Shown here: positions 1 to 7,917 of the stretch, piece after piece
Layout of the letters: the number at the start of each line of letters is the position of its first letter
Numbering within the stretch: position 1 is the first letter of the stretch
Assembly: GCF_014764505.1 (NCBI RefSeq)
Contig: NZ_JACXWX010000052.1
Span: 1-33,877, forward strand
Direction: 5' to 3'
Origin: Phormidium tenue FACHB-886
Lineage (GTDB): Bacteria; Cyanobacteriota; Cyanobacteriia; Elainellales; Elainellaceae
Length of the DNA: 33,877 nucleotides
The notes under the pieces: model-generated
What the model was told of the DNA's origin: nothing
Seen by the model: only the letters and a program-made list of their open reading frames with translations
Database searches by the model: none
Program-made: the position numbers and the translations under genes

Positions 1-84
1 GAGATGCGTAGCCTTGAGAAAAGATTGGAACGGAATCCAGAGTTACCCAAATGGGATATTTTTATTCGACCTGCTAGCAGGTAA
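1..84 (+). CDS. C-terminal end of an unidentified ORF entering from the left edge
   Basis: Frame 1 is open from the first base to a TAA at 82-84 and encodes 27 residues, beginning EMRSLEKRLERNPELPKW and ending in FIRPASR. The charged, helix-like start and the KWDIFIRP ending look like protein, but I do not recognise the family. The last codons run through a perfect 14-bp palindrome at 69-82. It could be the tail of a transposase or simply a chance open frame. Confidence 0.25.
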   Translation, partial: EMRSLEKRLERNPELPKWDIFIRPASR

Positions 85-111
85 ACTCATTCCTGGAAAT
101 CTCCTTAGAGG
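69..111. repeat. 14-bp palindrome followed by a 20-nt motif that recurs at 10486
   Basis: Positions 69-82 are a perfect palindrome (ACCTGCTAGCAGGT). Ten bases later, 92-111 reads CCTGGAAATCTCCTTAGAGG, which recurs with one substitution and one inserted C at 10486-10506. Both motif copies lie in gene-free DNA. They could be element-end debris or a small regulatory sequence; nothing in the sequence decides between these. Confidence 0.4.
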
Positions 112-397
112 TTGAAGCAGACCAGATGCGGAGTGTTGTTGGCTCTAAGCAACAGCAGCGGTGATTGCGGCATGCTGACCCTCGTACAGGCAAAGTGCAC
201 TCTATGCTGCGAAACTTGCTTAACTTGCAGCTTAATCGTACTAATCGTCCCTGGTTGAAAATTCTGGGGCAATGGAAAGTGGTGTTAGTGGATTTTGCAG
301 GAGCGAATGAGGGGATAGATAAGATAGTTTGTTATTTCTTACCGTCGGGATACTTTTATTTTGTCAATCGCACTTGCTTTAATTAGGGAGAAGTTCT
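112..397. other. Leader region of the ABC importer operon, no confident gene
   Basis: About 290 bases without a gene I can support. A 73-codon open frame (165-386) shows no recognisable motif and no convincing ribosome binding site. The purine-rich AGGGAG at 385-390, seven bases before the GTG at 398, is the likely ribosome binding site of the ABC ATPase gene and is the reason for choosing that start. Confidence 0.4.
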
Positions 398-1735
398 GTG
401 ATTACCGCAGCAATAACAAATTCGCCTATTGTCCTGCAAGGGGTCAGCAAACGCTACAGCCAACCCAACGGCAAGCAAATTAGTATTCTAGAAAATATTG
501 ATCTAGAGCTACGAGAAGGCGAAATTGTGGCGCTACTTGGTCCATCTGGATCGGGAAAATCAACCTTGATGCGAATCATCGCAGGATTAATTCAGCCTAC
601 CCAAGGGCAAGTGCTCTACCACGATCATCCTCTCAATAGTCTCAATCCAGGTGTAGCAATCGCCTTTCAAAACGCCGCGCTCTATCCCTGGTTAACTGTG
701 CTGGAGAACGTTGAACTGGGACTAAAAGCCAAAGGCGTTGCCCCCAAGATACGACAGCAAAAAGCGATCGAGATGATCGACTTAATTGGACTCGACGGAT
801 TTGAGAACGCCTATCCTAAGGAGCTATCGGGCGGGATGCGGCAGCGGGTCGGGTTTGCTAGAGCGCTCGCCGTCGAGCCAGAATTACTCTGCATGGATGA
901 GCCATTCTCTGCGCTGGATGTGCTGACCGCAGAAAACCTGCGAAATGAGTTGCTCGACCTCTGGATAGAGCACCGCATTCCCACCAAAGCCATTCTAATT
1001 GTGACGCACGGCATCGAAGAGGCGGTAACGCTGTCTGATCGCCTGTTGATCCTCGGTCGTAATCCAGGTCGAATTCGAGCAGAGCTACGCGTAACATTGG
1101 CGCACTATCGCGATCGCAAGAGTCCAGAGTTTCAAGCGCTGATGGATGAAGTGTACACCATCATGACCCATCCTGAACTGGAACCATCCGCCCCACAAAC
1201 CGCTCCGGTTTCCCCGTTACCTCAAAAATATCAGCAGCTTCCTCGTGTCCGAATCGGTTCTATGTCCGGTCTTCTAGAGCTTTTAGAGAACCGCCAAGAC
1301 GAAGACCTGTATCGTTTGGAACAAGAACTGCAGCTTGAAGTTGACGATATTTTACCCATCATTGATGCGGCAAAACTGATCGGCTTTATTGAGCTGCAAG
1401 CTGGGGACATTCATCTCCGTCCAGTCGCCTATCAATTTATTCAAGGCGGTGTAGATGAACGCAAACAAATCGTTCGCAGTTTACTCCTGACCAACGTGCC
1501 GCTGATTCAACAGATCAACCACCTGTTGAACGTTCAGCAAAACCACCGCATCTCCGAGGAATTGATTCTAGATATTCTAGAAAAGCACTTTAACTCTGAA
1601 GAAGCCGAACGACAAGTCAAGACTGCGATCGCCTGGGGACGATACGCTGAACTGTTTGGATACGATGAGCCATCCGGCGAACTTTTCCTGGAAGCCGCTC
1701 CTGACCACAGTACTGTTGGAGATATTCAGCCATGA
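398..1735 (+). CDS. ABC transporter ATPase, nitrate/sulfonate/taurine class, with C-terminal AAA-associated domain
   Basis: This 445-residue ATPase energises an importer at the cytoplasmic face of the membrane. Walker A GPSGSGKS lies at residues 48-55, the signature LSGGMRQR at 143-150 and Walker B LLCMDEP at 163-169, followed by SALD. The first 260 or so residues match SsuB/TauB/NrtD-type ATPases. The remaining 180 or so form an extra domain like the AAA-associated C-terminal domain seen on some cyanobacterial importers of this class. GTG start with AGGGAG upstream. Its stop overlaps the permease start by four bases (ATGA), so the two are almost certainly translated together. The substrate cannot be read from the sequence; sulfonate, nitrate, bicarbonate or a similar anion are all possible, and the sulfur genes later in the window favour an organosulfur anion. 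Confidence 0.9.
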   Translation: MITAAITNSPIVLQGVSKRYSQPNGKQISILENIDLELREGEIVALLGPSGSGKSTLMRIIAGLIQPTQGQVLYHDHPLNSLNPGVAIAFQNAALYPWLTVLENVELGLKAKGVAPKIRQQKAIEMIDLIGLDGFENAYPKELSGGMRQRVGFARALAVEPELLCMDEPFSALDVLTAENLRNELLDLWIEHRIPTKAILIVTHGIEEAVTLSDRLLILGRNPGRIRAELRVTLAHYRDRKSPEFQALMDEVYTIMTHPELEPSAPQTAPVSPLPQKYQQLPRVRIGSMSGLLELLENRQDEDLYRLEQELQLEVDDILPIIDAAKLIGFIELQAGDIHLRPVAYQFIQGGVDERKQIVRSLLLTNVPLIQQINHLLNVQQNHRISEELILDILEKHFNSEEAERQVKTAIAWGRYAELFGYDEPSGELFLEAAPDHSTVGDIQP

Positions 1736-3468
1736 TTCGCTCTCTGACACCTGCTAACCAGGTTTTAGCTCGCAATTGGGCCTGGCAAGATAGCCTGGTA
1801 ATTCTGGCAGTTTTGGTCTTGATCCTGCTGATCGTCAAAACGGCTCAGATCGAATTTACAGGCAATTACAATGCTCAGATTACGATCGACACTAGTCTTA
1901 AAGCACTGCCTGGATACACGCTACAAACCCTGCTTCGCATGGCGATCGCTTATTTTCTGTCGTTAGGATTCAGCATCGTCTATGCTTACTTGGCGTATCG
2001 CTCGGCTGCCGCATCCCGAATTTTGCTGCCTCTACTGGACATTTTGCAGTCTATTCCGGTTCTATCTTTCCTGCCGGGTGTCGTGCTGGTCTTGATTGCC
2101 TGGTTTCCAGGACAAAACCTGGGTTTAGAGCTAGCGTCGATTCTGCTAATTTTTACGGGCATGGCTTGGAACCTGACTTTTAGTTTCTACCAATCGCTGT
2201 GCAGTATCCCCTCAGACCTGCTCGAAGCTGCCGAAACTTATCGCCTTAACGTCTGGCAGCGATTCTGGACGCTGGAATTGCCAATCGGCGCGATCGGGCT
2301 GATTTGGAATAGCGTCATGTCTGTTGCAGGGGGTTGGTTCTTCTTGATGGCGATCGAGTCTTTCACGCTGGGCAATCAAAGTTTTCAGCTTCCGGGGCTG
2401 GGTTCTTATCTGTCTGAAGCGTCGAATGAAGGCAACTTTGGAGCAATGACCTGGGGACTGACCGTTTTAATTGGCATCATTATCACACTGGATTTTCTAG
2501 TGTGGCGACCGCTGATTGCTTGGGCGGAAAAATTTAAGCTGGAACTGGTCGAAACGGAGACGGTGCCGCAGTCGAGAGTACTGGATGGGTTGCGTCGATC
2601 GCCCACGCTGCGAATGCTGACTGAGCGAGTTTGGATGCCGCTCATCCAAACCGTTGATCTCACCGTTTCTCGTCGTTTTGCCGCTTATCCAGACTCCACT
2701 ATTTATCATCCAAACTCTAAAATCGGCAACTGGCTCAACTGGCTATTTATCAGCGGATTTACCTTCATTGTCCTCTGGGGGACCTGGGAAGCTGTTTTGC
2801 TGTTGCGGCTATTAAGCCTATCTGAATGGAAACAGGTGATGCTGGGTGCGATTCTGACTTCATTGCGAGTAATCGCTGCACTGATCTTGTCCTTGCTGTG
2901 GACAGTTCCGGTTGGGGTCGCAGTTGGCCGCAACCCTCGGCTTGCTCAACTGTTGCAACCCGTGACTCAAATTGCAGCGTCGGTGCCTGCTACTGCCCTG
3001 TTTCCTGTACTCTTGCTCTACCTGGTTCATCTGGGCGGCGGGTTACAAATTGGGGCGATCGTCCTAATGCTGTTAGGCACCATGTGGTACATCCTGTTTA
3101 ATGTCATTGCTGGTGCACAGGCAATTCCTGCAGAACTGTTTGAAGCGGCTGAAGTGTACCGATTATCACGAGTACAACGTTGGAAAACGCTGATCCTACC
3201 GGGGATTTTTCCCTACTTAGTCACCGGCATGATTACAGCGGTTGGCGGAGCCTGGAATGCCAGCATTGTCAGTGAGTATGTGCAGTTTCAAGGAAAAACT
3301 CTCACGACTTTAGGACTGGGATCAAGCATTTCGCAAGCCTCTGCGACCAGAAATTATGCCCTCCTGCTGGCAGCAACCGGGGTCATGTCGTTGCTGGTTG
3401 TGCTGACTAATCGGCTGGTATGGCGACGATTATACAAGCTGGCTCAGTCAAAATATCAACTGAATTAG
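1732..3468 (+). CDS. ABC transporter permease with two fused permease domains
   Basis: At 578 residues this is about twice the length of a single SsuC/TauC/NrtB permease, and the sequence explains why: two permease modules are joined in one chain. Each has its own EAA loop that docks on the ATPase: LLEAAETYRLNVWQRFWTLE in the first half and LFEAAEVYRLSRVQRW in the second. Hydrophobic segments surround both loops, and a hydrophilic linker of roughly 70 residues joins the halves (about residues 270-330). One polypeptide could thus supply the whole membrane channel. The ATG overlaps the ATPase stop by four bases. No substrate-binding protein gene follows; the nearest candidate of the right class is the SsuA-like lipoprotein at 22799. 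Confidence 0.9.
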   Translation: MIRSLTPANQVLARNWAWQDSLVILAVLVLILLIVKTAQIEFTGNYNAQITIDTSLKALPGYTLQTLLRMAIAYFLSLGFSIVYAYLAYRSAAASRILLPLLDILQSIPVLSFLPGVVLVLIAWFPGQNLGLELASILLIFTGMAWNLTFSFYQSLCSIPSDLLEAAETYRLNVWQRFWTLELPIGAIGLIWNSVMSVAGGWFFLMAIESFTLGNQSFQLPGLGSYLSEASNEGNFGAMTWGLTVLIGIIITLDFLVWRPLIAWAEKFKLELVETETVPQSRVLDGLRRSPTLRMLTERVWMPLIQTVDLTVSRRFAAYPDSTIYHPNSKIGNWLNWLFISGFTFIVLWGTWEAVLLLRLLSLSEWKQVMLGAILTSLRVIAALILSLLWTVPVGVAVGRNPRLAQLLQPVTQIAASVPATALFPVLLLYLVHLGGGLQIGAIVLMLLGTMWYILFNVIAGAQAIPAELFEAAEVYRLSRVQRWKTLILPGIFPYLVTGMITAVGGAWNASIVSEYVQFQGKTLTTLGLGSSISQASATRNYALLLAATGVMSLLVVLTNRLVWRRLYKLAQSKYQLN

Positions 3469-3676
3469 AATGAACTTTGGTTGTCTTAAATGTAAGCCTA
3501 CACTGCCAGCATTTGAATCCGGAAACTATCGACTGTATGTTACGGGTCAGGGGCTTTCCTGAATTGGAACTTGGATGGTTCAGGCAGCAACCGTCTAGAT
3601 TGGCTATTGCTTCCTGATTGATGGCTTTAGCTACGTAGCTGTCCTAGTTGTGTTACTCGCAATGCAGTTGCAATCG

Positions 3677-3709
3677 TCTTGATCTAGGCACTACGTGCCT
3701 AGATCAAGA
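3677..3709. repeat. Perfect 15-bp inverted repeat with a 3-nt loop
   Basis: Left arm 3677-3691 (TCTTGATCTAGGCAC) pairs perfectly with 3695-3709, leaving TAC as the loop. It lies about 210 bases past the permease stop. It could act as a bidirectional terminator or be a dispersed palindromic repeat. The T-run after it (3710-3714) also starts the next hairpin. Confidence 0.85.
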
Positions 3710-3752
3710 TTTTTGTATGAGAACCCTGCTTCGTGGGGTTCTCATACAAAAA
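3710..3752. repeat. Perfect 17-bp inverted repeat with a 9-nt loop
   Basis: Left arm 3710-3726 (TTTTTGTATGAGAACCC) pairs perfectly with 3736-3752, leaving a nine-base loop. It abuts the previous hairpin. With five T at one end and five A at the other it could terminate transcription in either direction, although the distance from the upstream operon also fits a mobile palindromic repeat. Confidence 0.85.
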
Positions 3753-3892
3753 CAATGTCATTACAAAGTTTTTGCAACAAAGCCATTTCTTGAAACGACA
3801 TGAATTCCGCTTGCGGAACTGAAACTTTCGGAATCTTGATGAAGCCGATACAATTACGGCATTACTCGCGACAATCATTTGGAGGGAGTTCT

Positions 3893-4387
3893 ATGATCGC
3901 CTTATCTGGAATCACCATCCAAACCAAAATCTATGAGAGTTCGGCTTCTCCAGTGTGTCGAGGCACTAGAGTGCAAGATGGACGAGCGATCGTCGTCAAA
4001 CTGCTCAAGCAAAATTATCTCTCTCCTCAAGAGTTAATCTGCTACAAACAGGAATATGAAATTGCTCGTTCGCTTCATCTTGAAGGTCTAGTCAAGGCAT
4101 ACCGTCAGCAGGAGCATCAACGTACGCTCGTCATCTTTCTAGAAGACTTTGATAGAGAATCTATCGAAGGATGGATGCGGCAACAGCCAAGTTTTTGCCC
4201 AATGTCTCCGTGCCTTTGCGTTTCCGCGTCTTCATAAATGGAATATGGCTCAGCTTCAATCCCAAAATATTATCAATAATGTAGTGGAGTTGCTGTTGGG
4301 CAAGCTGAAAAAACTACTAGAGATGACCCAATTAAAAGCCAGCCGAGTCAGGGAACAGAAATTGTTGTCGTTATGAATCAGGAGTAG
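3893..4387 (+). pseudogene. Remnant of a Ser/Thr kinase - histidine kinase hybrid gene (module A)
   Basis: Both ends of a giant cyanobacterial sensor-kinase gene remain while the middle is gone. The start is ATG 3893 behind GGAGGG; codons to about 4190 encode the N-lobe of a Ser/Thr kinase (MIALSGITIQTKIYESSASP, then VVKLLKQNY and LVKAYRQQE, then LVIFLEDFD). After WMRQQ the reading is foreign and stops at 4237. A different frame ending at TAG 4385-4387 reads SQPSQGTEIVVVMNQE, which matches the last strand of a histidine-kinase ATPase domain. The full-length family usually exceeds 1500 residues, so several kilobases are missing. The tail ends six bases before the response regulator start. Module B (5899-7113) is the better preserved paralogue. 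The GTE-type tail is short, so that assignment rests partly on the parallel with module B. Confidence 0.75.
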
Positions 4388-4393
4388 GCTGTT

Positions 4394-5017
4394 ATGAGTC
4401 CAGTGATTCGCGTTCTGATTGTGGATGATCATGCCATCGTCCAACAAGGGTTAGCCGCCATCATCAACGAAGAATCAGATATGACGGTTGTGGGTCAAGC
4501 CAAGGACGGGAGCGAGGCGATCGACTTATTCCGCCAGGTACAACCTGACGTCACCTTAATGGACTTACGGATGCCCCAAATGGGAGGCGTAGAAGCAATT
4601 GGTATAATTTGTGCTGAATTCAAAGCGGCTCGTATCATGGTATTGACCACTTACGATGGAGATGAAGATATTTATCAAGGGTTGCGGGCAGGGGCAAAGG
4701 GTTATCTACTCAAAGACTGTAGACCTAGCGACCTGCGAACCGCCATTCGTACCATCTATGAAGGGCAGCAGTATATTCCACCCCACGTTGCTGCCAAGTT
4801 AGTGCAGCGGATGAATCATCCAGAGTTGAGCCATCGGGAGTTAGAGGTGCTTCAGTTGGTCGCACAGGGCATGAGCAATCTAGAAATCGGTACTGCTTTA
4901 AATATTAGCGAAAGCACCGTCAAATCAAACATCAACCGAATTTTAAGCAAGCTGGGGGCTAAAGACCGCACCCAAGCGACGATCATTGCCTTAAAGCGGG
5001 GAATTGCTAACCTTTAA
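4394..5017 (+). CDS. NarL/FixJ-family response regulator (module A)
   Basis: A complete 207-residue two-domain regulator: receiver at about residues 1-120 and LuxR-type DNA-binding helix-turn-helix at about 140-207. The acidic pair DD at 11-12, the phosphoacceptor Asp57 in VTLMDLRMP and the conserved lysine in LLKD are present, so phosphorylation chemistry looks intact. The HTH reads LSHRELEVLQLVAQGMSNLE and continues to STVKSNINRILSKLG. The purine-rich AGGAGTAGG just upstream is a good ribosome binding site. It would have been driven by the kinase whose remnant ends six bases earlier; with that kinase destroyed, its phosphate source is unknown. The regulator at 7110 is a close paralogue; the two differ inside the recognition helix (KSNI here, KFHI there). 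Confidence 0.95.
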   Translation: MSPVIRVLIVDDHAIVQQGLAAIINEESDMTVVGQAKDGSEAIDLFRQVQPDVTLMDLRMPQMGGVEAIGIICAEFKAARIMVLTTYDGDEDIYQGLRAGAKGYLLKDCRPSDLRTAIRTIYEGQQYIPPHVAAKLVQRMNHPELSHRELEVLQLVAQGMSNLEIGTALNISESTVKSNINRILSKLGAKDRTQATIIALKRGIANL

Positions 5018-5247
5018 GCCCATCACCTACTTAAGTCTGAGATCAAACCGAACTCAAGTTTAGTTTACGTTGGTACCTCAGGTTGCCTGATGAGCGATCG
5101 TTTAGCTCATTCAAATACAAACTCTGAATTGACGACAGATTTGAGTTTATCCCTTACAGTGAGGCATACGAACGGTTACTAAAGATAGAAGAAGAGCGAT
5201 TTAACAGTACCTCTGGTACAAAAATTTGCTTTTCTTCAGAGGTGTAA

Positions 5248-5856
5248 ATGGGTCAAAATATTTTTTCTGGAGCAACTGACGATCCTTTCAATGTTTACAA
5301 AGCAGCGCGCGACCAATTAGCCGTACCGCCTTCTGAGCGAGACCATCGGCAAGGGTCATTGAACGCCAAAGTTGTACTGGTGGAGTACGGAGATTATCAA
5401 TGCCCTCAGTGTGGAGAACTGTATGCCTTAATTCAGAAGATTCAGCAACAGCTCGACACAGTCTTCCTTAAAGGGAACGATTTCTGCTTTATCTTCAGGC
5501 ATTTTCCTCAGCCACAAATTCATCCTCAAGCTCAAAAAGCAGCAGCAGCAGCAAAAGCAGCAGCAGCACAGGGGCAATTCTGGCAGATGCACGAAATTTT
5601 GTTGCAACATCAGCAAAATCTGGGAGATGGTTATTTGGCGGAATACGCTGACAATTTAGGGCTTGATGTCACCCAATTTGTTCGAGATATTGCCAGAAAA
5701 GTGTATGTCGATCTAATCAAACAGGATATTACGAGCGGAATGCATAGTGGAGTGATCAGCACTCCAACTTTATTTATAAATGGTGTTCGTTACAAAAAGG
5801 CTTTAGAACTTGAGCCGCTATTGACCGAGATCGTCAAATTTGGAGATTTTTCATGA
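5248..5856 (+). CDS. DsbA-like thioredoxin-fold protein with CPQC active site (module A)
   Basis: 202 residues in the DsbA/thioredoxin_4 fold family, which exchange disulfides with client proteins. The redox pair is Cys52 and Cys55 (YQCPQCGELY); the usual cis-proline loop is STPTLFINGV at about 171-180. I see no signal peptide or membrane anchor, so a cytoplasmic location is more likely than periplasmic, unlike classical DsbA. Between them lies an alanine-rich helix (about residues 98-107) encoded by repeated GCA codons. AGAGGTG upstream supports the ATG at 5248. It sits 230 bases behind the response regulator, as does its paralogue at 7918 in module B. The client is unknown. Confidence 0.88.
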   Translation: MGQNIFSGATDDPFNVYKAARDQLAVPPSERDHRQGSLNAKVVLVEYGDYQCPQCGELYALIQKIQQQLDTVFLKGNDFCFIFRHFPQPQIHPQAQKAAAAAKAAAAQGQFWQMHEILLQHQQNLGDGYLAEYADNLGLDVTQFVRDIARKVYVDLIKQDITSGMHSGVISTPTLFINGVRYKKALELEPLLTEIVKFGDFS

Positions 5857-5898
5857 CAAGCTGGTTTTATCAACAAATTATATTAGTACTATTTTATT

Positions 5899-7113
5899 AT
5901 GATTTCCTTGCCCAATGTCATTGTTAAAGAAAAAATCTATGAGAGTCTCAATTCCTTGGTCTACCGAGGAATTAGGGAACAAGATAATTTAGCTGTTATC
6001 CTCAAAGTTCTTAAACAAGACTATCCTGAAATTATTCAATCCCTCAATATTGAAGGGGTAATCAAAGCTTATAGCCAACAAGAGTATCAAAGAACACTCG
6101 TCATTCTTCTAGAAGATTTTGGTGGGGAGTCTTTAGAAGAATGGATGCGAGACATTGCTGAGGCATATTGTCCAATGCCCCTGCCTAATTTTTTAATTTC
6201 GCAATTACCGTTACAAGAATCTTGGCTAGTATTCATGCTGCCAATGTGATTCACAAAGACATTAATCCCGATAACATTGTTGTCAACCCAGAAACGGGAC
6301 AAGTTAAAGTCATCGATTTTGGTATCTCCACGCGTCTGGGTCGCATCAATCCTACCTTCAAAAATTCCAGCGTTTTAGAAGGTGCTTTAGCTTACATTTC
6401 ACCCGAGCAAACCGGGCGGATGAATCGTTTGCTCGACTACTGCACCAATTTTTACTCGCTCGGCATAACCTTCTACAAATTGCTCACTGGACAATTACTG
6501 TTTCCCACAACCGACGCTCTGGAGTTAGTTCATTGTCATATGCGATCGCCGCTTTTCAAGACATCACACAACGCAAGCAAGCAGAACACCTTTTAGCCAA
6601 TTACAACCGTACTTTAGAAGAACAAGTTACGGAACGAACAGCAGCGTTACAGCAAAGTGAAACCGCACTGCGCCATCGAGAACAAGAATTACGGCTGATC
6701 GCGGATGCTCTACCTGCTCTGATTAGCTACGTCGATGCCAATCGGTGCTATCAATTTATCAACGGTGCCTATGAAGTCTGGTTTAACCGTAGTCGTGATG
6801 AGATTTTGGGCAATCCTATTCGTCAACTCCTGGGTGAGACAGTTTATCAACGGGTTGAACCATTCATTAATCGGGTGTTCGAAGGACAAACGGTACCACT
6901 GGAGGCGGAAATCCCTTTTCCACGTTCTGCTCTTTACGAATTAGAGACAATGGACAAGGATTTGAAGTCAACCACACGATCCTAAGGCAGAGGTTTGGCT
7001 TACTGGGCATCACCGAACGAGCAGAGTATATTGGAGCACAGCTCTCCATTGAGAGCCAACCGGGACAGGAAACAGAAGTAATTGCAACGGTGCAGCGGGA
7101 GATAGCGACATGA
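5899..7113 (+). pseudogene. Remnant of a Ser/Thr kinase - PAS - histidine kinase hybrid gene (module B)
   Basis: Four pieces of one sensor-kinase gene lie in order but in different frames. From 5899: kinase N-lobe (KEKIYESLNSLVYRG to LVILLEDFGGES). A one-base loss in the T-run 6189-6194 shifts the frame, after which the catalytic loop IHKDINPDNI and the DFG motif (VIDFGIS) read correctly to about 6535. There LELVHCH jumps directly to SYAIAAFQDITQRKQAE, the end of a PAS domain, then a coiled linker and another PAS (about 6690-6910). Near 6920-6930 the gene jumps again, and another frame, IRDNGQGFEV to GLLGITERAEYIGAQL to SIESQPGQETEV, gives the end of a NarX/DegS-type ATPase domain, stopping at 7111-7113. 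The AAA ATPase, GAF and HisKA_3 regions expected in between are missing. The stop overlaps the next ATG (ATGA). Confidence 0.85.
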
Positions 7114-7739
7114 GCCAGCCTACGGTCGTTCGCGTTTTGATTGTCGACGACCACTCAATCGTCCGGCAAGGACTCGCGGCAATCATTGAGAATAAGCCAG
7201 ATATGACAGTGGTCGGTCAAGCGGGCAATGGGCAGGAAGCAATCGACCAATATCGGCAGCTTCAGCCAGATGTCACCTTAATGGACCTACGGATGCCGCA
7301 GCTGAACGGGGTTGATGCCACGGCAGCAATCTGCGCTGAATTTGCCCATGCTCGCATTATTGTACTCACCACTTACGATGGTGACGAAGATATCTATCGC
7401 GGATTACGGGCTGGAGCGAAAGGGTCTCTGCTCAAGGATGCTGAACCGGATACCCTACTAGACGCCATTCACATCATTCATAACGGGCAACAATACATCT
7501 CGCCAGACGTGGCTGCCAAGCTGGTGCAGCGAATGAACAATCCAGCGCTGAGCGATCGAGAACTGGAGGTGGTTCATCTCATGGCACGTGGTCTGAGCAA
7601 TTACGACATTGGTACGGCTTTAGGTATTACCGAGAGTACCGTCAAATTTCACATCAACCGAATTTTAAGCAAGTTAGGGGTGAGCGATCGCACTCAAGCA
7701 GTGATCATGGCATTGAAGCGAGGAATTGCCAAGTTGTAA
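7110..7739 (+). CDS. NarL/FixJ-family response regulator (module B)
   Basis: 209 residues, intact receiver plus LuxR-type HTH, and clearly a duplicate of the regulator at 4394: both share VRVLIVDDH or IRVLIVDDH, DVTLMDLRMPQ, VLTTYDGDEDIY, GLRAGAKG, DVAAKLVQRMN or HVAAKLVQRMN, and INRILSKLG. The phosphoacceptor aspartate of LMDLRMP and the lysine of LLKD are retained. Its ATG overlaps the TGA of the kinase remnant by four bases, so kinase and regulator were once translationally coupled. The HTH reads LSDRELEVVHLMARGLSNYD, then STVKFHINRILSKLG. That the coding sequence is intact although its kinase is broken suggests it is still used, possibly with another kinase. Confidence 0.95.
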   Translation: MSQPTVVRVLIVDDHSIVRQGLAAIIENKPDMTVVGQAGNGQEAIDQYRQLQPDVTLMDLRMPQLNGVDATAAICAEFAHARIIVLTTYDGDEDIYRGLRAGAKGSLLKDAEPDTLLDAIHIIHNGQQYISPDVAAKLVQRMNNPALSDRELEVVHLMARGLSNYDIGTALGITESTVKFHINRILSKLGVSDRTQAVIMALKRGIAKL

Positions 7740-7917
7740 CTGAACCCAAGTTCGATTGAGAGTTAGCCGCAGATGTAGTTGATGGTTGTCCTTTTGTTCC
7801 TGCAAATGCTCAACTCTGAGTGGACGACAAAGTAGCATCAGTTCTATAAGCTAAAGTCATAACAAATGCCAAGGTGAGTTCAACCATTGCAGCCAGGAGG
7901 AATCGCAGATATAAGTC

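Larger units (their letters stand above)
3469..3799. other. Intergenic region carrying two adjacent strong hairpins
   Basis: About 330 bases with no supportable gene. The only clear structure is the pair of near-contiguous inverted repeats at 3677-3709 and 3710-3752, listed separately. The short palindrome GCTACGTAGC near 3630 resembles the ACTACGTGCC core of the first hairpin, suggesting the spacer has collected related palindromic repeats. Confidence 0.5.

Noticed and set aside
165-386. 73-codon open frame in front of the ABC ATPase gene
   Set aside because: No recognisable motif, no ribosome binding site, and the AGGGAG site of the next gene lies at its 3' end; more likely untranslated leader.
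4149-4376. 75-codon frame between the first kinase remnant and its regulator
   Set aside because: Spans the deletion joint and is out of frame with both kinase ends; the end of the region is better explained by the histidine-kinase tail ending at 4387.
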